A stretch of DNA of 64,000 bases. It comes from Bdellovibrionales bacterium RIFCSPHIGHO2_01_FULL_40_29. GTDB lineage: Bacteria; Bdellovibrionota; Bdellovibrionia; Bdellovibrionales; Bdellovibrionaceae. Both the position numbers and the translations under genes were made by a program. Below the pieces are notes generated by a model that did not search any database, was not told the DNA's origin, and saw only the letters and a program-made list of their open reading frames with translations. The stretch is from contig MEPU01000008.1 in NCBI GenBank assembly GCA_001771815.1, positions 62,001 through 126,000 of the forward strand, in the 5' to 3' direction. Shown here in pieces: positions 16,392 through 24,916 of the stretch (positions are counted from its first letter, which is position 1; every line of letters begins with the position of its first letter).

Positions 16392-16507
16392 TTTAGAAAT
16401 ACGGTACAACTGCATCAAGGTCCAGTCAGTCTAGTGTAAAAAAACACCCCCTATCTCTTATTAAACATCACTGCCCTGCCGATAAGAGCTCCACAAGGAG
16501 CATCATC

Positions 16508-16921
16508 ATGGCTGAAAATTTTTTAAAATGGGATCCTAATTTATACGGCGTTAATATCGCAACGATGGACGCAGAACATAAACAGTTGGTTGAATATATG
16601 AATCAACTCCACACTAACGTCGAGAACAAGGCCAGCAAGGCTATCCTACAAAAATCACTGACTGATTTGTTTAACTACACCCTCAAACATTTTAAAGATG
16701 AAGAAGAACTTTTTAAAAAAATCCCGAACTATTCTTTTAAAAATGCGCATGTCAAAATTCATGAAGATCTTATTGCAAAATTAAAAACATACGCAGCTAC
16801 ATTCGAGAAAACAGGAACATTCCCTCCGGATTTCTTTGTCTTTCTAAAAGTCTGGCTGACCGCGCATATTGCCGGAATTGATATGAAGTATAGTAATGCC
16901 CTTTACAACAAGGCCGCTTAA
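16508..16921 (+). CDS. Bacteriohemerythrin
   Basis: 137 residues, the usual size for a single-domain oxygen-binding diiron protein. All expected ligands are in place: H24 (DAEHKQL), H61 and E65 (KHFKDEE), H81 and H85 (HVKIHED), H120 and D125 (HIAGID), plus the N-terminal W8 that starts the family motif. It binds O2 and may serve oxygen storage or sensing. A good SD (AAGGAG) lies before the ATG. The barrel protein gene follows after 17 bases, so the two may share a transcript. Confidence 0.93.
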   Translation: MAENFLKWDPNLYGVNIATMDAEHKQLVEYMNQLHTNVENKASKAILQKSLTDLFNYTLKHFKDEEELFKKIPNYSFKNAHVKIHEDLIAKLKTYAATFEKTGTFPPDFFVFLKVWLTAHIAGIDMKYSNALYNKAA

Positions 16922-16938
16922 TCTGTAGTATATTCTCT

Positions 16939-17454
16939 ATGAAGAAAATATTATTGATTACCTTTTTTGCCGTCACGTCCATTTTAACCTCAACGGCTGC
17001 TGCAAAATCTCGGGCGGCTTCTGATTTTGGATTAGGAATTATCCTAGGGGCCCCGACTGGGATCACCGCAAAGTATTGGCTTGATTCCCAGAATGCAATC
17101 GATGGAGGCCTCTCATTTTCCCTGAGTGACTATGTCTTAGTTTATGGTGATTACTTGATTCATAAATCGCGTCTGTTTGGCAATCAAAACCAATTCACTT
17201 CAGAATTAGATTTTTACTATGGACTTGGCGCAAACATTGTCGTAACCACAAAAGATCGCGATACCAATGACTATTATCTTGGTAAAAAATCAGGTTCCGC
17301 TGGATTTTCAGTACGTGTTCCTTTTGGCGTCGAGTGGAAACCCGCAGAACCTTCAATTGGCATATTTGCAGAACTGGTCCCAGGGATGAGCATTATCCCC
17401 TCAACAGCAGTTGTTTTCCAAGGTGGCCTTGGAGCTCGTTACTACTTTCCGTAG
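16939..17454 (+). CDS. Exported small beta-barrel-like protein
   Basis: 171 residues with a signal peptide (about 1-23, ending STAAAKS). The mature part has amphipathic strands: DFGLGIILGAPTGITAKYWL, IDGGLSFSLSDYVLVYGDYL, LDFYYGLGANIVV and FQGGLGARYYF, the last ending in an aromatic as in outer-membrane proteins. Likely an eight-stranded outer-membrane or periplasmic barrel. No Shine-Dalgarno is obvious at the ATG 17 bases after the hemerythrin stop. Confidence 0.75.
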   Translation: MKKILLITFFAVTSILTSTAAAKSRAASDFGLGIILGAPTGITAKYWLDSQNAIDGGLSFSLSDYVLVYGDYLIHKSRLFGNQNQFTSELDFYYGLGANIVVTTKDRDTNDYYLGKKSGSAGFSVRVPFGVEWKPAEPSIGIFAELVPGMSIIPSTAVVFQGGLGARYYFP

Positions 17455-17536
17455 GTTCTGTTAATCAACATCATTGCCGTTGGCCCTTTTTTTGATACAC
17501 CTCAGGTGGACAACAAAACAAAAAAAGGAGTTTTTT

Positions 17537-17863
17537 ATGTCACCAATCAAACCAACGCGATTAGGTACTGCATTAGCACTGACAATGGGTCTTATTTATT
17601 CTTTAAGCGCCTTAATACTTGCTGTATGGCCTCAAAGTGGTTTGGGCGGAATTAGCGCTCTATTTTCTTCGGTGACTGTGCCAGCCACTGAAATAATGAG
17701 GTTTACTGTTGGGGCATTTTTCACTGGACTCATTGGCTCAATGATCATGTCATTTATCACCGGTGCGCTTTTTGGGTCCTTATACAACTGGGTGAATCGA
17801 AACGAAAGCGCCTTCTCAGCCTCGCGCCGCTCAGCTAGTTCGACACGACCTTTAGCCACTTAA
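17537..17863 (+). CDS. DUF5676-like small membrane protein
   Basis: 108 residues from the ATG at 17537, which has a strong SD (AAAAGGAG). Two membrane helices (about 9-31, LGTALALTMGLIYSLSALILAV, and 55-82) and the ending FGSLYNWVN match the DUF5676 pattern. Function unknown. A Ser/Arg-rich tail follows (SASRRSASSTRP). A terminator follows 40 bases later, so the gene ends this transcription unit. Confidence 0.72.
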   Translation: MSPIKPTRLGTALALTMGLIYSLSALILAVWPQSGLGGISALFSSVTVPATEIMRFTVGAFFTGLIGSMIMSFITGALFGSLYNWVNRNESAFSASRRSASSTRPLAT

Positions 17864-17902
17864 TTATTTTTTTACTTTTTTTTCTCAGACTAAGAAAATT
17901 TC

Positions 17903-17948
17903 GGAATCTTGAAAGCGCACGCATCCGTTTTCAAGGTTCCTTTTTTTT
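17903..17948 (+). terminator. Rho-independent terminator between convergent genes
   Basis: GGAATCTTGAAA (17903-17914) pairs with TTTCAAGGTTCC (17929-17940) with one G-T pair, then a T-run of eight. On the opposite strand the same stem ends with a weaker TTTTC, so it may work in both directions; the stop codon of the minus-strand gene at 17947 lies within the T-run. Confidence 0.75.
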
Positions 17949-19626
17949 ACTTTAAACTTTGCTGATGACTCAGAACGAGTGAATCCACCTGTTCTGGAGA
18001 CATCAAGGGTTTATAAATTCCCTGAGAAATATTTCTTCGCAAAAGCCCTGGTGATGTAAAATAGCGATTCATCACATGAGGTACAACCCGGCCAACCATG
18101 ATATCCGAGCTAGCCAATCTGTACTTTGTTGTGAAATTTTTCAATAATGTTGTTAGCCCCTTTACCGAGCTGAGTGTCGTGTTATACACATTATTTAATT
18201 GCTGCAACATGGTCCGCTGCTCTGGTGGAAGCAGTCTAATTTTAACAATTAGCTGAGCCATCTCGGCTATCTGCTTAAAATCACCATTGAGATAATGCGA
18301 CAACTGCGGAAACATAAACTCAAATATCATCTGATTGAATTTATATTTTTCCTGTAGCGAGTAGGTCACAAACTCGCGACCATCTGTTGATTTTGGAATT
18401 TGAGGTTGAGCACTCTGATGCCGGGACATTTCTAATAAGTAACCGCGCTCATCACCAGTTGAACTGGCAATGAACTGAATGTTCTTCCCATAAAGATCAT
18501 AAATCAAGGCCCGCATATTAGCGATGCGCAAATCCATTTCTTTGATCCAAACCGGCCCGTCTTCTTCTTTTTCAAAGCGGTGATAAACGGTCAATGGACG
18601 CGGCACGATGTCTGTCACTAAATCTCGAATCACTTTAGAAATTAATGTCGCCTCTCCGCCCATGGACACAATATAGTCTCGACTCATATCGGGTCGGCCT
18701 TGATCCTTCATAATATCTTTCAAGTTGATCAGCTCCATTGGCATTTTTGCTGCGATCGTAGCTGCCGCTTCATAGGAATCTTGTCCAGGCTCAAATTGGT
18801 CAATAAATTTTTGATAGCCATCCCGGAGATACTTCACTGAAAATGCTTTCTTAAAAACATAGTCAATAGCAAATCGCACATAGCCAGGATCGTTTAATAT
18901 TTTACGACTGATTGCCGCTCGGACCTGCGGAAGACTCACATACAATTTTCCCAATGCCTCGCCATTCATTTGATAGTTCGGCTTATCACCAACCTGAAGA
19001 TCTGTATCCAGCGCCGACATAGGAAGCAAGGACCTCATAGCAACCAAGGCTTTAATCACAGACTGGCTCATGCGAAGATATTTTTCAATGCTGGGTTCAT
19101 CAATATAAGGACGATCCGGATGATGCCAGAAGTGAGAATGTCCAATTTCAACAATTGTTCCAGCATGAGCAAACGAATCTTCAAGCGTGTGTAAACCTGC
19201 GGCGGCCATCATCAAATCGCCCCGCATAAGCCCTTCATTAAAAAGTTCTGTTCCAAATTCGTGGTCCGCTTCGGTTTCTGTAAAGCTACGTAACTTTTCA
19301 CCCGTTGATGGATCTAAAAATGTCGGAAGTGTATTAACAGTCACCTTATTGGCAACTCGAGATCCTGGAAAATGCAACAAACGACGTTTTTTAACACCTG
19401 TATTTGCAAAAATAATCATGGTCAAAGGATCTGAAATATAGGACTCATCAACCCATTGGGCCGCTGTCGCAATCTTTAAAGACACTTCATGGCGAATCCC
19501 CGTAAATCGGGCCATCGCATAAGTTCCATAAAAATGAGTATCCATATCATAGGCTTGAGAAACGATTGAAAAAGTAAGAGTAAAAATCAAAATCACATTC
19601 CGCATAAGCGAAGTCAGTGCAATCAC
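17947..19626 (-). CDS. Exported DUF6765/zinc phospholipase C-like protein
   Basis: 559 residues starting at GTG (GAAGG four bases before); an alternative ATG is seven codons in. A signal peptide ends near residue 25 (SIVSQA). The first 200 residues carry a histidine/aspartate pattern of the zinc-dependent phospholipase C/S1-nuclease fold: D29-T-H31-F, WVDES near 58-62, GLHTLEDSFAHAG and a later HSHFWHHPD. The long C-terminal part has no assignment. Metal-dependent lipase or nuclease activity is inferred only. It faces a shared terminator at its 3' end. Confidence 0.65.
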   Translation of the reverse strand: MIALTSLMRNVILIFTLTFSIVSQAYDMDTHFYGTYAMARFTGIRHEVSLKIATAAQWVDESYISDPLTMIIFANTGVKKRRLLHFPGSRVANKVTVNTLPTFLDPSTGEKLRSFTETEADHEFGTELFNEGLMRGDLMMAAAGLHTLEDSFAHAGTIVEIGHSHFWHHPDRPYIDEPSIEKYLRMSQSVIKALVAMRSLLPMSALDTDLQVGDKPNYQMNGEALGKLYVSLPQVRAAISRKILNDPGYVRFAIDYVFKKAFSVKYLRDGYQKFIDQFEPGQDSYEAAATIAAKMPMELINLKDIMKDQGRPDMSRDYIVSMGGEATLISKVIRDLVTDIVPRPLTVYHRFEKEEDGPVWIKEMDLRIANMRALIYDLYGKNIQFIASSTGDERGYLLEMSRHQSAQPQIPKSTDGREFVTYSLQEKYKFNQMIFEFMFPQLSHYLNGDFKQIAEMAQLIVKIRLLPPEQRTMLQQLNNVYNTTLSSVKGLTTLLKNFTTKYRLASSDIMVGRVVPHVMNRYFTSPGLLRRNISQGIYKPLMSPEQVDSLVLSHQQSLK

Positions 19627-19738
19627 CTAGCCTTCGCCAGAGCAAATCCAGCCCACTTTCTTTATTGATGTGGTGTCTAATTATGAGACACGTGACAAAG
19701 ATGAGCTAATTTTTATTGGCATGAATGGTCTGAAATAT

Positions 19739-20113
19739 CTAAAGCAGCTGCTCGCGACGAGACAAGGCCTCGTGAATGGTTTTTTTCATTGTATCCAGTT
19801 CAAATGGTTTTGCCAGAACTCGATACTGTCCGACAAATTTGGTGGCTTCGTCAAAATCCCCGCTCATAATAATTATTCCAGGCGGCTTCTTTAATTTTTC
19901 AATTGCATTGATCTCTTTAGCAAAATTGAATCCGGGCAAAATAAGATCGCAAATCAGCAAATCAAACGAGGATTGCAATACTGTTGGCACAAACTGAGCT
20001 CCCTCGCTCAATGGGGTTACATGAAAACCAATTCCCGATAAATAATCAGAGAAAATTTCTAGCAAATTCAAATCATCCTCTAAAACCAAAATACGCACCA
20101 AGCTAAACCCCAC
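19739..20113 (-). CDS. Stand-alone response-regulator receiver domain
   Basis: 124 residues, one CheY-like receiver without output domain. The acidic pair D13-D14 (VLEDD), phosphoacceptor D56 (LLICDLILPG), a hydroxyl residue in IIIMSGDFD and the lysine in VLAKPFELD are all present. The first start is GTG at 20113; an equally likely GTG at 20098 gives the typical RILVLEDD beginning. No histidine kinase is nearby, so its partner is unknown. It is divergent from the acyltransferase/diiron operon. Confidence 0.88.
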   Translation of the reverse strand: MGFSLVRILVLEDDLNLLEIFSDYLSGIGFHVTPLSEGAQFVPTVLQSSFDLLICDLILPGFNFAKEINAIEKLKKPPGIIIMSGDFDEATKFVGQYRVLAKPFELDTMKKTIHEALSRREQLL

Positions 20114-20313
20114 TCTCTAACTAAAGCGTATTACTTTAGTTGAAGCGACATGACAAGCGTTTTTTTCATCTGATAAGCGATTTAAAGCTAAAGCAAAACA
20201 TGTCGCAAATTAAAACGTATCAGATTGATTAAATGAAGTACATCTGTTTAGCATTCTAAAAATATTCCGATAACATCCTACGCGATCCAACAACCTCAAG
20301 GAGGGTGATTCGT

Positions 20314-20964
20314 ATGTATGCTATTATAGATTTAGCTCGTTTGAACCCAGAATCCCTTGCTATTGCTAACCGTGCCTACGAAATGTGGCATTCCCGTTTT
20401 GTCAGCATTCTTGATGAGGCCGGAGAAAAGCTTACTCCAGATTATTTTTATCGCTCTAAATACATCTCGGTATTATATGATGACACAAAGGTCATTGCCA
20501 TGTGTCTACACAATGTTCTGGATTTGCAAGCAAAAGGAGTCTCAGAACTCTCCTATCTAGATCCCGTTAATCAAATCCTCAAAGCACAGCTCAAAAAAAG
20601 ATCAGAGCGAATCTTAACTGTTGAGTGGGTTGCTGTTCATCCTGATTCGGTCCGTCAAAAATGCGCTGATATTATAATGGGATTAGCTTTTTCATTTTTA
20701 AGCGATTCAGAATGTACTGCCGCAATGGGCTTCTCACGCACGGATTATAAGGCTGATAAAGTGGCTGAAAAATTCGGAACGCAAAAACTAGATTTAATTA
20801 TACGGCATGGAATTGAATGCGGAGTCATGCTTCTCAAAAAAGAAAATCTCAAGCCCCATCCAGACAAAAGTATTCAAGAAACAATTGATGATCTTTATGG
20901 TGAGCGCTTGGACTTCACCTATACAGGACTTACTTCTCAAAACACAAGGAGATTGGCAGCATGA
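20314..20964 (+). CDS. GNAT-like acyltransferase (related to acyl-homoserine/acyl-amino acid synthases by pattern)
   Basis: 216 residues from the ATG at 20314, preceded by GGAGGG. A GNAT-like core is visible: ISVLYDDTKVIAMCLHNVLDL, then ILTVEWVAVHPDSVRQK (acyl-CoA/ACP-binding strand and loop), and AAMGFSRTDYKADKVAEKFGTQKL with GVMLLKK. The layout recalls long-chain N-acyl amino acid and autoinducer synthases. Its stop overlaps the ATG of the diiron gene (ATGA), so the two are made together. Substrate unknown; assignment is by pattern only. Confidence 0.65.
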   Translation: MYAIIDLARLNPESLAIANRAYEMWHSRFVSILDEAGEKLTPDYFYRSKYISVLYDDTKVIAMCLHNVLDLQAKGVSELSYLDPVNQILKAQLKKRSERILTVEWVAVHPDSVRQKCADIIMGLAFSFLSDSECTAAMGFSRTDYKADKVAEKFGTQKLDLIIRHGIECGVMLLKKENLKPHPDKSIQETIDDLYGERLDFTYTGLTSQNTRRLAA

Positions 20965-21584
20965 TACAAACCATGGACAAAGCTATCAAAGAGTTACATC
21001 CACTTATCAGACAAATGGAGTGGGAAAATCCTTCCGTCTACGCCACATGGCTTTCACAAATTCATCATATTGTTAAAACAAGCGTTCCCTACCTAGGCCT
21101 GACTGTTTATCATTCGGTGAATTATCCTGATTTTCAGAAAAGATGTTATGAACATATCCGCGAAGAACTGAACCATGAAAAGCTCATCGAGGCTGATCTG
21201 AAAAACCTTGGAATTCCAATGTCCCGAGAACTGCCTTCAACAATGCTGATCTATCAACCCCAACACTATCAAATCACCATGAAAAACCCGCTTAATTTTC
21301 TTGGGTACATTTTTTTCTTAGAATTGTTGGCACCAGCATATTGCCCAGAAATAATGGAACGAGTTCCTAATAAAAAAGCAATTTCATTTCTCAAACTTCA
21401 TGGCAATGAAGATGAAGGCCATATTAAATCTGCCCAGCAAGTCCTCGCGACATTACCCACTGAAATCCAACAAATGGTGCTGAGTAATTTTCATATGACA
21501 CAAATCGCATATCGAGAGATGCTCCAAGAAATACTTATTGCAAGCCGTTGTCAAATTGAAGCGCCCCACAAAGCTGCAGCTTAA
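20961..21584 (+). CDS. Haem-oxygenase-like diiron oxygenase/oxidase (HDO type)
   Basis: 207 residues, all-alpha. Candidate iron ligands are E69 and H72 (HIREELNHEKLIEADL), E121 (FFLELLAPAY), and H147, D151/E152 and H154 (KLHGNEDEGHIKSA). This spacing matches the haem-oxygenase-like diiron family, whose members carry out N-oxygenation, decarboxylation or C-C cleavage in small-molecule synthesis. It is coupled by ATGA to the acyltransferase gene, suggesting it oxidises that enzyme's product. No cytochrome or ferredoxin is adjacent. It could alternatively be an unrelated iron-redox protein. Confidence 0.72.
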   Translation: MIQTMDKAIKELHPLIRQMEWENPSVYATWLSQIHHIVKTSVPYLGLTVYHSVNYPDFQKRCYEHIREELNHEKLIEADLKNLGIPMSRELPSTMLIYQPQHYQITMKNPLNFLGYIFFLELLAPAYCPEIMERVPNKKAISFLKLHGNEDEGHIKSAQQVLATLPTEIQQMVLSNFHMTQIAYREMLQEILIASRCQIEAPHKAAA

Positions 21585-21585
21585 T

Positions 21586-22215
21586 TTATAGCGATTGATC
21601 TAAAGTCTTTTTAAGAGCACGAGCACTTTTAGTGGTCTTGATTGAATTTGCAAAGCGGATTAACTTCTGCCTGATTCCTGGAACTTCTTTGCTTTTAACA
21701 ATGGCTATAACTCCAGAAATATTTTCGCCATGAAATGGCGCAAGCATTTTAATTTTAATATAACAACTGGCTCGCTCTTCAGTTTTCATTTCAGATACTA
21801 AATGCCAATCAGCAATATTTTCTTGAATCTTATTAGTTGCAATACACGTCTGCAAACTGCGTAAGATACGTTTTTGAATCAACTCATCACGGTGAAATAG
21901 CTCAGCCCAGTCATTTGTGGCCAAATCATGGTACGAGTAATTTGTTCTATGAATAAAATCACCCATAGCAAATAAAAATCGAGGATCTGAGGTCCAAGCT
22001 TCTATAGAATCGCCGTCTTCAAGCTTCTCAAAAACCTCTGAATCCAGATGCAAACCGCACTGACTCATGATGTTCATAAGACTTTGCTTATTACGAAATG
22101 GCTTATCTGACTCTAGGGCAGAAATAAGGGTGGCTAGTTTAATTAAGATCTCTTGTCGATTCTGAGGCAACAAAAGAAGTGATTCTGGTGTATGTGAGAT
22201 GATTTCTAAATTCAT
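21586..22215 (-). CDS. Hypothetical protein, possible PAS-like sensor
   Basis: 209 residues, soluble, no recognised family. The segment NYSYHDLATNDWAELFHRDEL followed by a beta-rich stretch (WHLVSEMKTEERASCYIKIKML, GVIAIVKSK) recalls a PAS-like fold and may bind a small ligand. Basic C-terminal end (KTTKSARALKKTL). AAGG seven bases before the ATG. Convergent with the diiron gene (1-base gap). The XRE regulator is the next gene upstream on the same strand, but a terminator lies between them. Confidence 0.6.
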   Translation of the reverse strand: MNLEIISHTPESLLLLPQNRQEILIKLATLISALESDKPFRNKQSLMNIMSQCGLHLDSEVFEKLEDGDSIEAWTSDPRFLFAMGDFIHRTNYSYHDLATNDWAELFHRDELIQKRILRSLQTCIATNKIQENIADWHLVSEMKTEERASCYIKIKMLAPFHGENISGVIAIVKSKEVPGIRQKLIRFANSIKTTKSARALKKTLDQSL

Positions 22216-22260
22216 AGACCTTGTTTATATACGAATTCCAAAAAAATATAAACAATTTAA

Positions 22261-22289
22261 ACAAAAACCCCTGCTTCTGAGGGGATTTT
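22261..22289 (-). terminator. Rho-independent terminator of the XRE regulator gene
   Basis: On the minus strand CCCCT (22284-22280) pairs with AGGGG (22272-22268) across a 7-base loop, then TTTTTGT. AT pairs extend the stem outward. It sits 35 bases past the stop of the XRE gene. Confidence 0.65.
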
Positions 22290-22323
22290 GTTGTAAAATT
22301 TTTATTGATTTCATGACTGTTTC

Positions 22324-22599
22324 TTAAGAAACGCTGCGCTTACCTTCGTCAATTTGTTCAGTTAAATCATTAACATACACTTCAACTAAGGTTTTCGTGA
22401 TCTTCTTTTCAGGAATCCCTAAAATAATAACCAGCTTACCAATGACTTTTAAAGGAATTTTAGAAAGGCCGCGTTCAAATAATGAAACGAATTGCATTGA
22501 TTCATAGCCTAACTTATTTGCCAACTCAAGCTGGGTCATATTGGCTTTGGTTCTGTACTCACGAACAAGTTGTCCTAGATCTTTATTAATATTGCTCAT
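22324..22599 (-). CDS. XRE-family transcriptional regulator
   Basis: 91 residues from the ATG at 22599 (AGAAGG six bases upstream; a GTG one codon earlier is too close). The N-terminal helix-turn-helix is clear: LGQLVREYRTKANMTQLELANKLGYESMQFVSLFERG. A C-terminal helical region (IGKLVIILGIPEKKITKTLVEVYV) may dimerise. Its targets are unknown, and no toxin partner is adjacent. It lies beside a 460-base gene-free stretch. Confidence 0.85.
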   Translation of the reverse strand: MSNINKDLGQLVREYRTKANMTQLELANKLGYESMQFVSLFERGLSKIPLKVIGKLVIILGIPEKKITKTLVEVYVNDLTEQIDEGKRSVS

Positions 22600-23064
22600 C
22601 ACATGCCTTCTCTTCTATTTTATTATATATCGACTTCTTTAATATATACCGCATCGCTTTATCACGCAATACTAATTAAAAAATCAATTCCAAGACCTTG
22701 GGCTTGTTAAGAAACAAATATCTTCGTACTAAATTAAAACGCTTTACCTGCTCTAAGGACTCAATATGGTGCGTAAAGACGTGGCAAAAAGCCCTGTCTA
22801 GAAATTTTTCCACTTTCAAATGACAGAAGCTATGCTCATCTCAAAGGTACCCGCAATCCCTTGTTGGCCATGTGATTGCAATATCAGATTGTATGATTAA
22901 CATGCGGTTGACGCCCTCAACCGCAGAGTTAATTGACTGAATCTGACTTATTTGGAACTCGAATGGCGAATAAAAAGTTGTGTTATTGAATGTCAAAGTT
23001 CATCGATGAAACTTAAAATTTGCTGTTCGAGTTCTTTCTTTTTTTTAATAAAAAAATAAACTTA
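22600..23064. other. Gene-free stretch with one GC-rich hairpin
   Basis: No ORF with start signal or recognised protein in either strand. The only structure is an 8-bp hairpin, GCGGTTGA (22904-22911) with TCAACCGC (22917-22924) and a 5-base loop, without a T-run. Short AT-rich blocks at both ends probably hold the promoters of the XRE gene and the 3' region of the stress protein. Confidence 0.5.
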
Positions 23065-23574
23065 TTAAACCTGAAGGCCTAATTCCCAAACTTGAGCATC
23101 ATACAAGTCGCTTACATCCTGAGCTCCATTGGTATTCAATACTTGGATTGCCTTTTGTCTTTCATCGGGATTCTCTGTGTGAACAGCCAACAATAGCCCA
23201 CCCTCGCGAAGATAAAAACCATATCGGCGCTTAGCCAACATCGGAATTCCAATTCCGCACAAAGCTCCCGCAACCAACCCCAAGAAAGCTCCCATCACAG
23301 CACCACTCAATGCCGTTGCTGTTGAGCCAGATGAATTCGCACCTGAAAAGAACATGAAAAATCCCACCAAAAGACTTCCCACCAAAGCCCCAATCAGCGC
23401 TCCCTTACGAATACTGCTGGGTTGCGCATGCACAAAATCATGGGGTGAGTTATTTTTCTTTCCCAAAATGACAATATCTTTAGCCTGAAATCCTTCAGCA
23501 CGCAGCTGATCCACAGCTTTTTGCGCATCAACTCGAGTGGAATACATTCCGCACGCAGCTGTTTTGTAATTCAT
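23065..23574 (-). CDS. General-stress-17M-like protein with glycine-rich membrane segment
   Basis: 169 residues from the ATG at 23574, preceded by GGTGGGGGG. The N-terminus (CGMYSTRVDAQKAVDQLRAEGFQAKDIVIL) is the YflT/general-stress domain. A central glycine-zipper region with two helices (GALIGALVGSLLVGFFMFF, GAVMGAFLGLVAGALCGIGI) and a C-terminal HTENPDERQKAIQVLNTNGAQDV segment follow. The overall layout resembles stress-induced membrane-associated proteins. Function uncertain. Confidence 0.75.
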   Translation of the reverse strand: MNYKTAACGMYSTRVDAQKAVDQLRAEGFQAKDIVILGKKNNSPHDFVHAQPSSIRKGALIGALVGSLLVGFFMFFSGANSSGSTATALSGAVMGAFLGLVAGALCGIGIPMLAKRRYGFYLREGGLLLAVHTENPDERQKAIQVLNTNGAQDVSDLYDAQVWELGLQV

Positions 23575-23705
23575 AGTGTTTCCCCCCACCTTTGTTTAAG
23601 CAATGATTGGGCCACCCATGAATTGTAACTTGTCAATTTCATCAACAGTCAGAGGCGTTCTTATCAGATCTAAACTGGAACTTTTTGTGCAGTTGGATTT
23701 ACTCT

Positions 23706-24245
23706 ATGCGCTTATTTATCTTGATCACTCTTTTTTTCGCATCCCATGCAGGACTCGCAATGCCGAGCCAGATCATTCTTTTACGTCATGCCGAAGAACC
23801 CTCCAAAGCAGAAGGCCAATTTCTTTCTGAAAAAGGATTCCGCCGAGCTTTAGCTCTACCTTCGCTTTTTGAAAATAAAAAGCCTGATATTCTTATTGCA
23901 CTAAAACCACATAAGAAAAATGGCTCTATTCGATCGATTCAAACTCTGCAGCCCCTTTCGCAAAAACTAGGCATCAAGCTCTATTCACCATTTACCCGTG
24001 ATGAAATTTCTGAACTCATTCAGTTTTTGGCTCACGCCCCCTCAGTTCAGGGAAAAAAAGTGGTGATTGCTTGGCAGCATCTAACACTGGCTGAAATTGC
24101 TGAACGCCTAGGAGCCTCTATGGCTCCTCGCCACTGGGGTGGTGATATTTTTGATCGCTACTGGGTTTTGGATTTTGAAAATGGCCAACTGGTTCGCTTT
24201 CAAAATTTGCCACAAAAACTTCTCCGCAGTGACAGCACAAAGTAG
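23706..24245 (+). CDS. Exported histidine phosphatase family protein
   Basis: 179 residues from the ATG at 23706, which gives a proper signal peptide (RLFILITLFFASHAGLA). The catalytic motif LLRHAEEP follows straight after. A second conserved segment, WQHLTLAEIAERLG near residue 113, may contribute the other histidine. The domain is compact compared with most phosphoglycerate-mutase-like enzymes. A periplasmic phosphatase is likely, substrate unknown. A weak GGA is the only Shine-Dalgarno seen. Confidence 0.78.
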   Translation: MRLFILITLFFASHAGLAMPSQIILLRHAEEPSKAEGQFLSEKGFRRALALPSLFENKKPDILIALKPHKKNGSIRSIQTLQPLSQKLGIKLYSPFTRDEISELIQFLAHAPSVQGKKVVIAWQHLTLAEIAERLGASMAPRHWGGDIFDRYWVLDFENGQLVRFQNLPQKLLRSDSTK

Positions 24246-24287
24246 TTCCTGATTGCTTCTGATTTCGCAGTCCACTATTCTTCATTT

Positions 24288-24905
24288 ATGTACAAAGGCG
24301 AACGCTTTAACAGCATCACCCATCTTATTGGTTTTTTATTAGCCACCATCGGCGCTTTTTATTTAGTGGGAGTCTCCATCACCAAAGGGGACATTTGGAA
24401 AATTGTTGGTTTTTCCATTTATGGCCTTATGCTCATTTTGCTTTATACTGTTTCAACTGTTTATCATAGCACTCGCGGACGACTTAAAGAAATTTTTAGA
24501 CAATTGGATTATATCTCGATCTATTTGATGATTGCGGGAACTTATACTCCATTCACGTTGGTCACCTTAAACGGACCATGGGGCTGGAGTCTTTTTGGAA
24601 TTATTTGGGGCCTTGCTGTGATCGGTATTATTCAAGAAATTTATATTGGAAAAAAAACCAGGCTCTATTCTTTGATTATTTATCCTGCGATGGGCTGGAT
24701 GATTGTGATTGCCATACAGCCACTTTTAAAAAGTCTTTCAGCCGCAGGAATGTGGTGGTTAGCTGCCGGTGGACTATCTTACACTATTGGAATTATTTTT
24801 TTCTTGCTGGATGAAAAATTCAAACACTTCCACGGTATTTGGCATTTATTTGTTTTAGCGGGAAGCATTTGTCAATTTGTCTGTCTGGCCCTTTACGTCG
24901 TCTAA
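24288..24905 (+). CDS. trhA: Hemolysin III / TrhA family membrane protein
   Basis: 205 residues, seven membrane helices. The family's conserved residues are visible: ERFNSITHLIGF at the start, STVYHSTRG, LDYISIYLMIAGTYTPF and the C-terminal HFHGIWHLFVL with metal-binding histidines. Bacterial members influence membrane fluidity or lipid homeostasis; haemolysis is rarely the native role. It lies 42 bases after the phosphatase gene on the same strand, possibly co-transcribed. Confidence 0.92.
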   Translation: MYKGERFNSITHLIGFLLATIGAFYLVGVSITKGDIWKIVGFSIYGLMLILLYTVSTVYHSTRGRLKEIFRQLDYISIYLMIAGTYTPFTLVTLNGPWGWSLFGIIWGLAVIGIIQEIYIGKKTRLYSLIIYPAMGWMIVIAIQPLLKSLSAAGMWWLAAGGLSYTIGIIFFLLDEKFKHFHGIWHLFVLAGSICQFVCLALYVV

Positions 24906-24916
24906 AGAAATTTAAA

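Noticed and set aside
22600-23064. Small ORFs in the gene-free stretch
   Set aside because: None has a start signal or plausible protein sequence.
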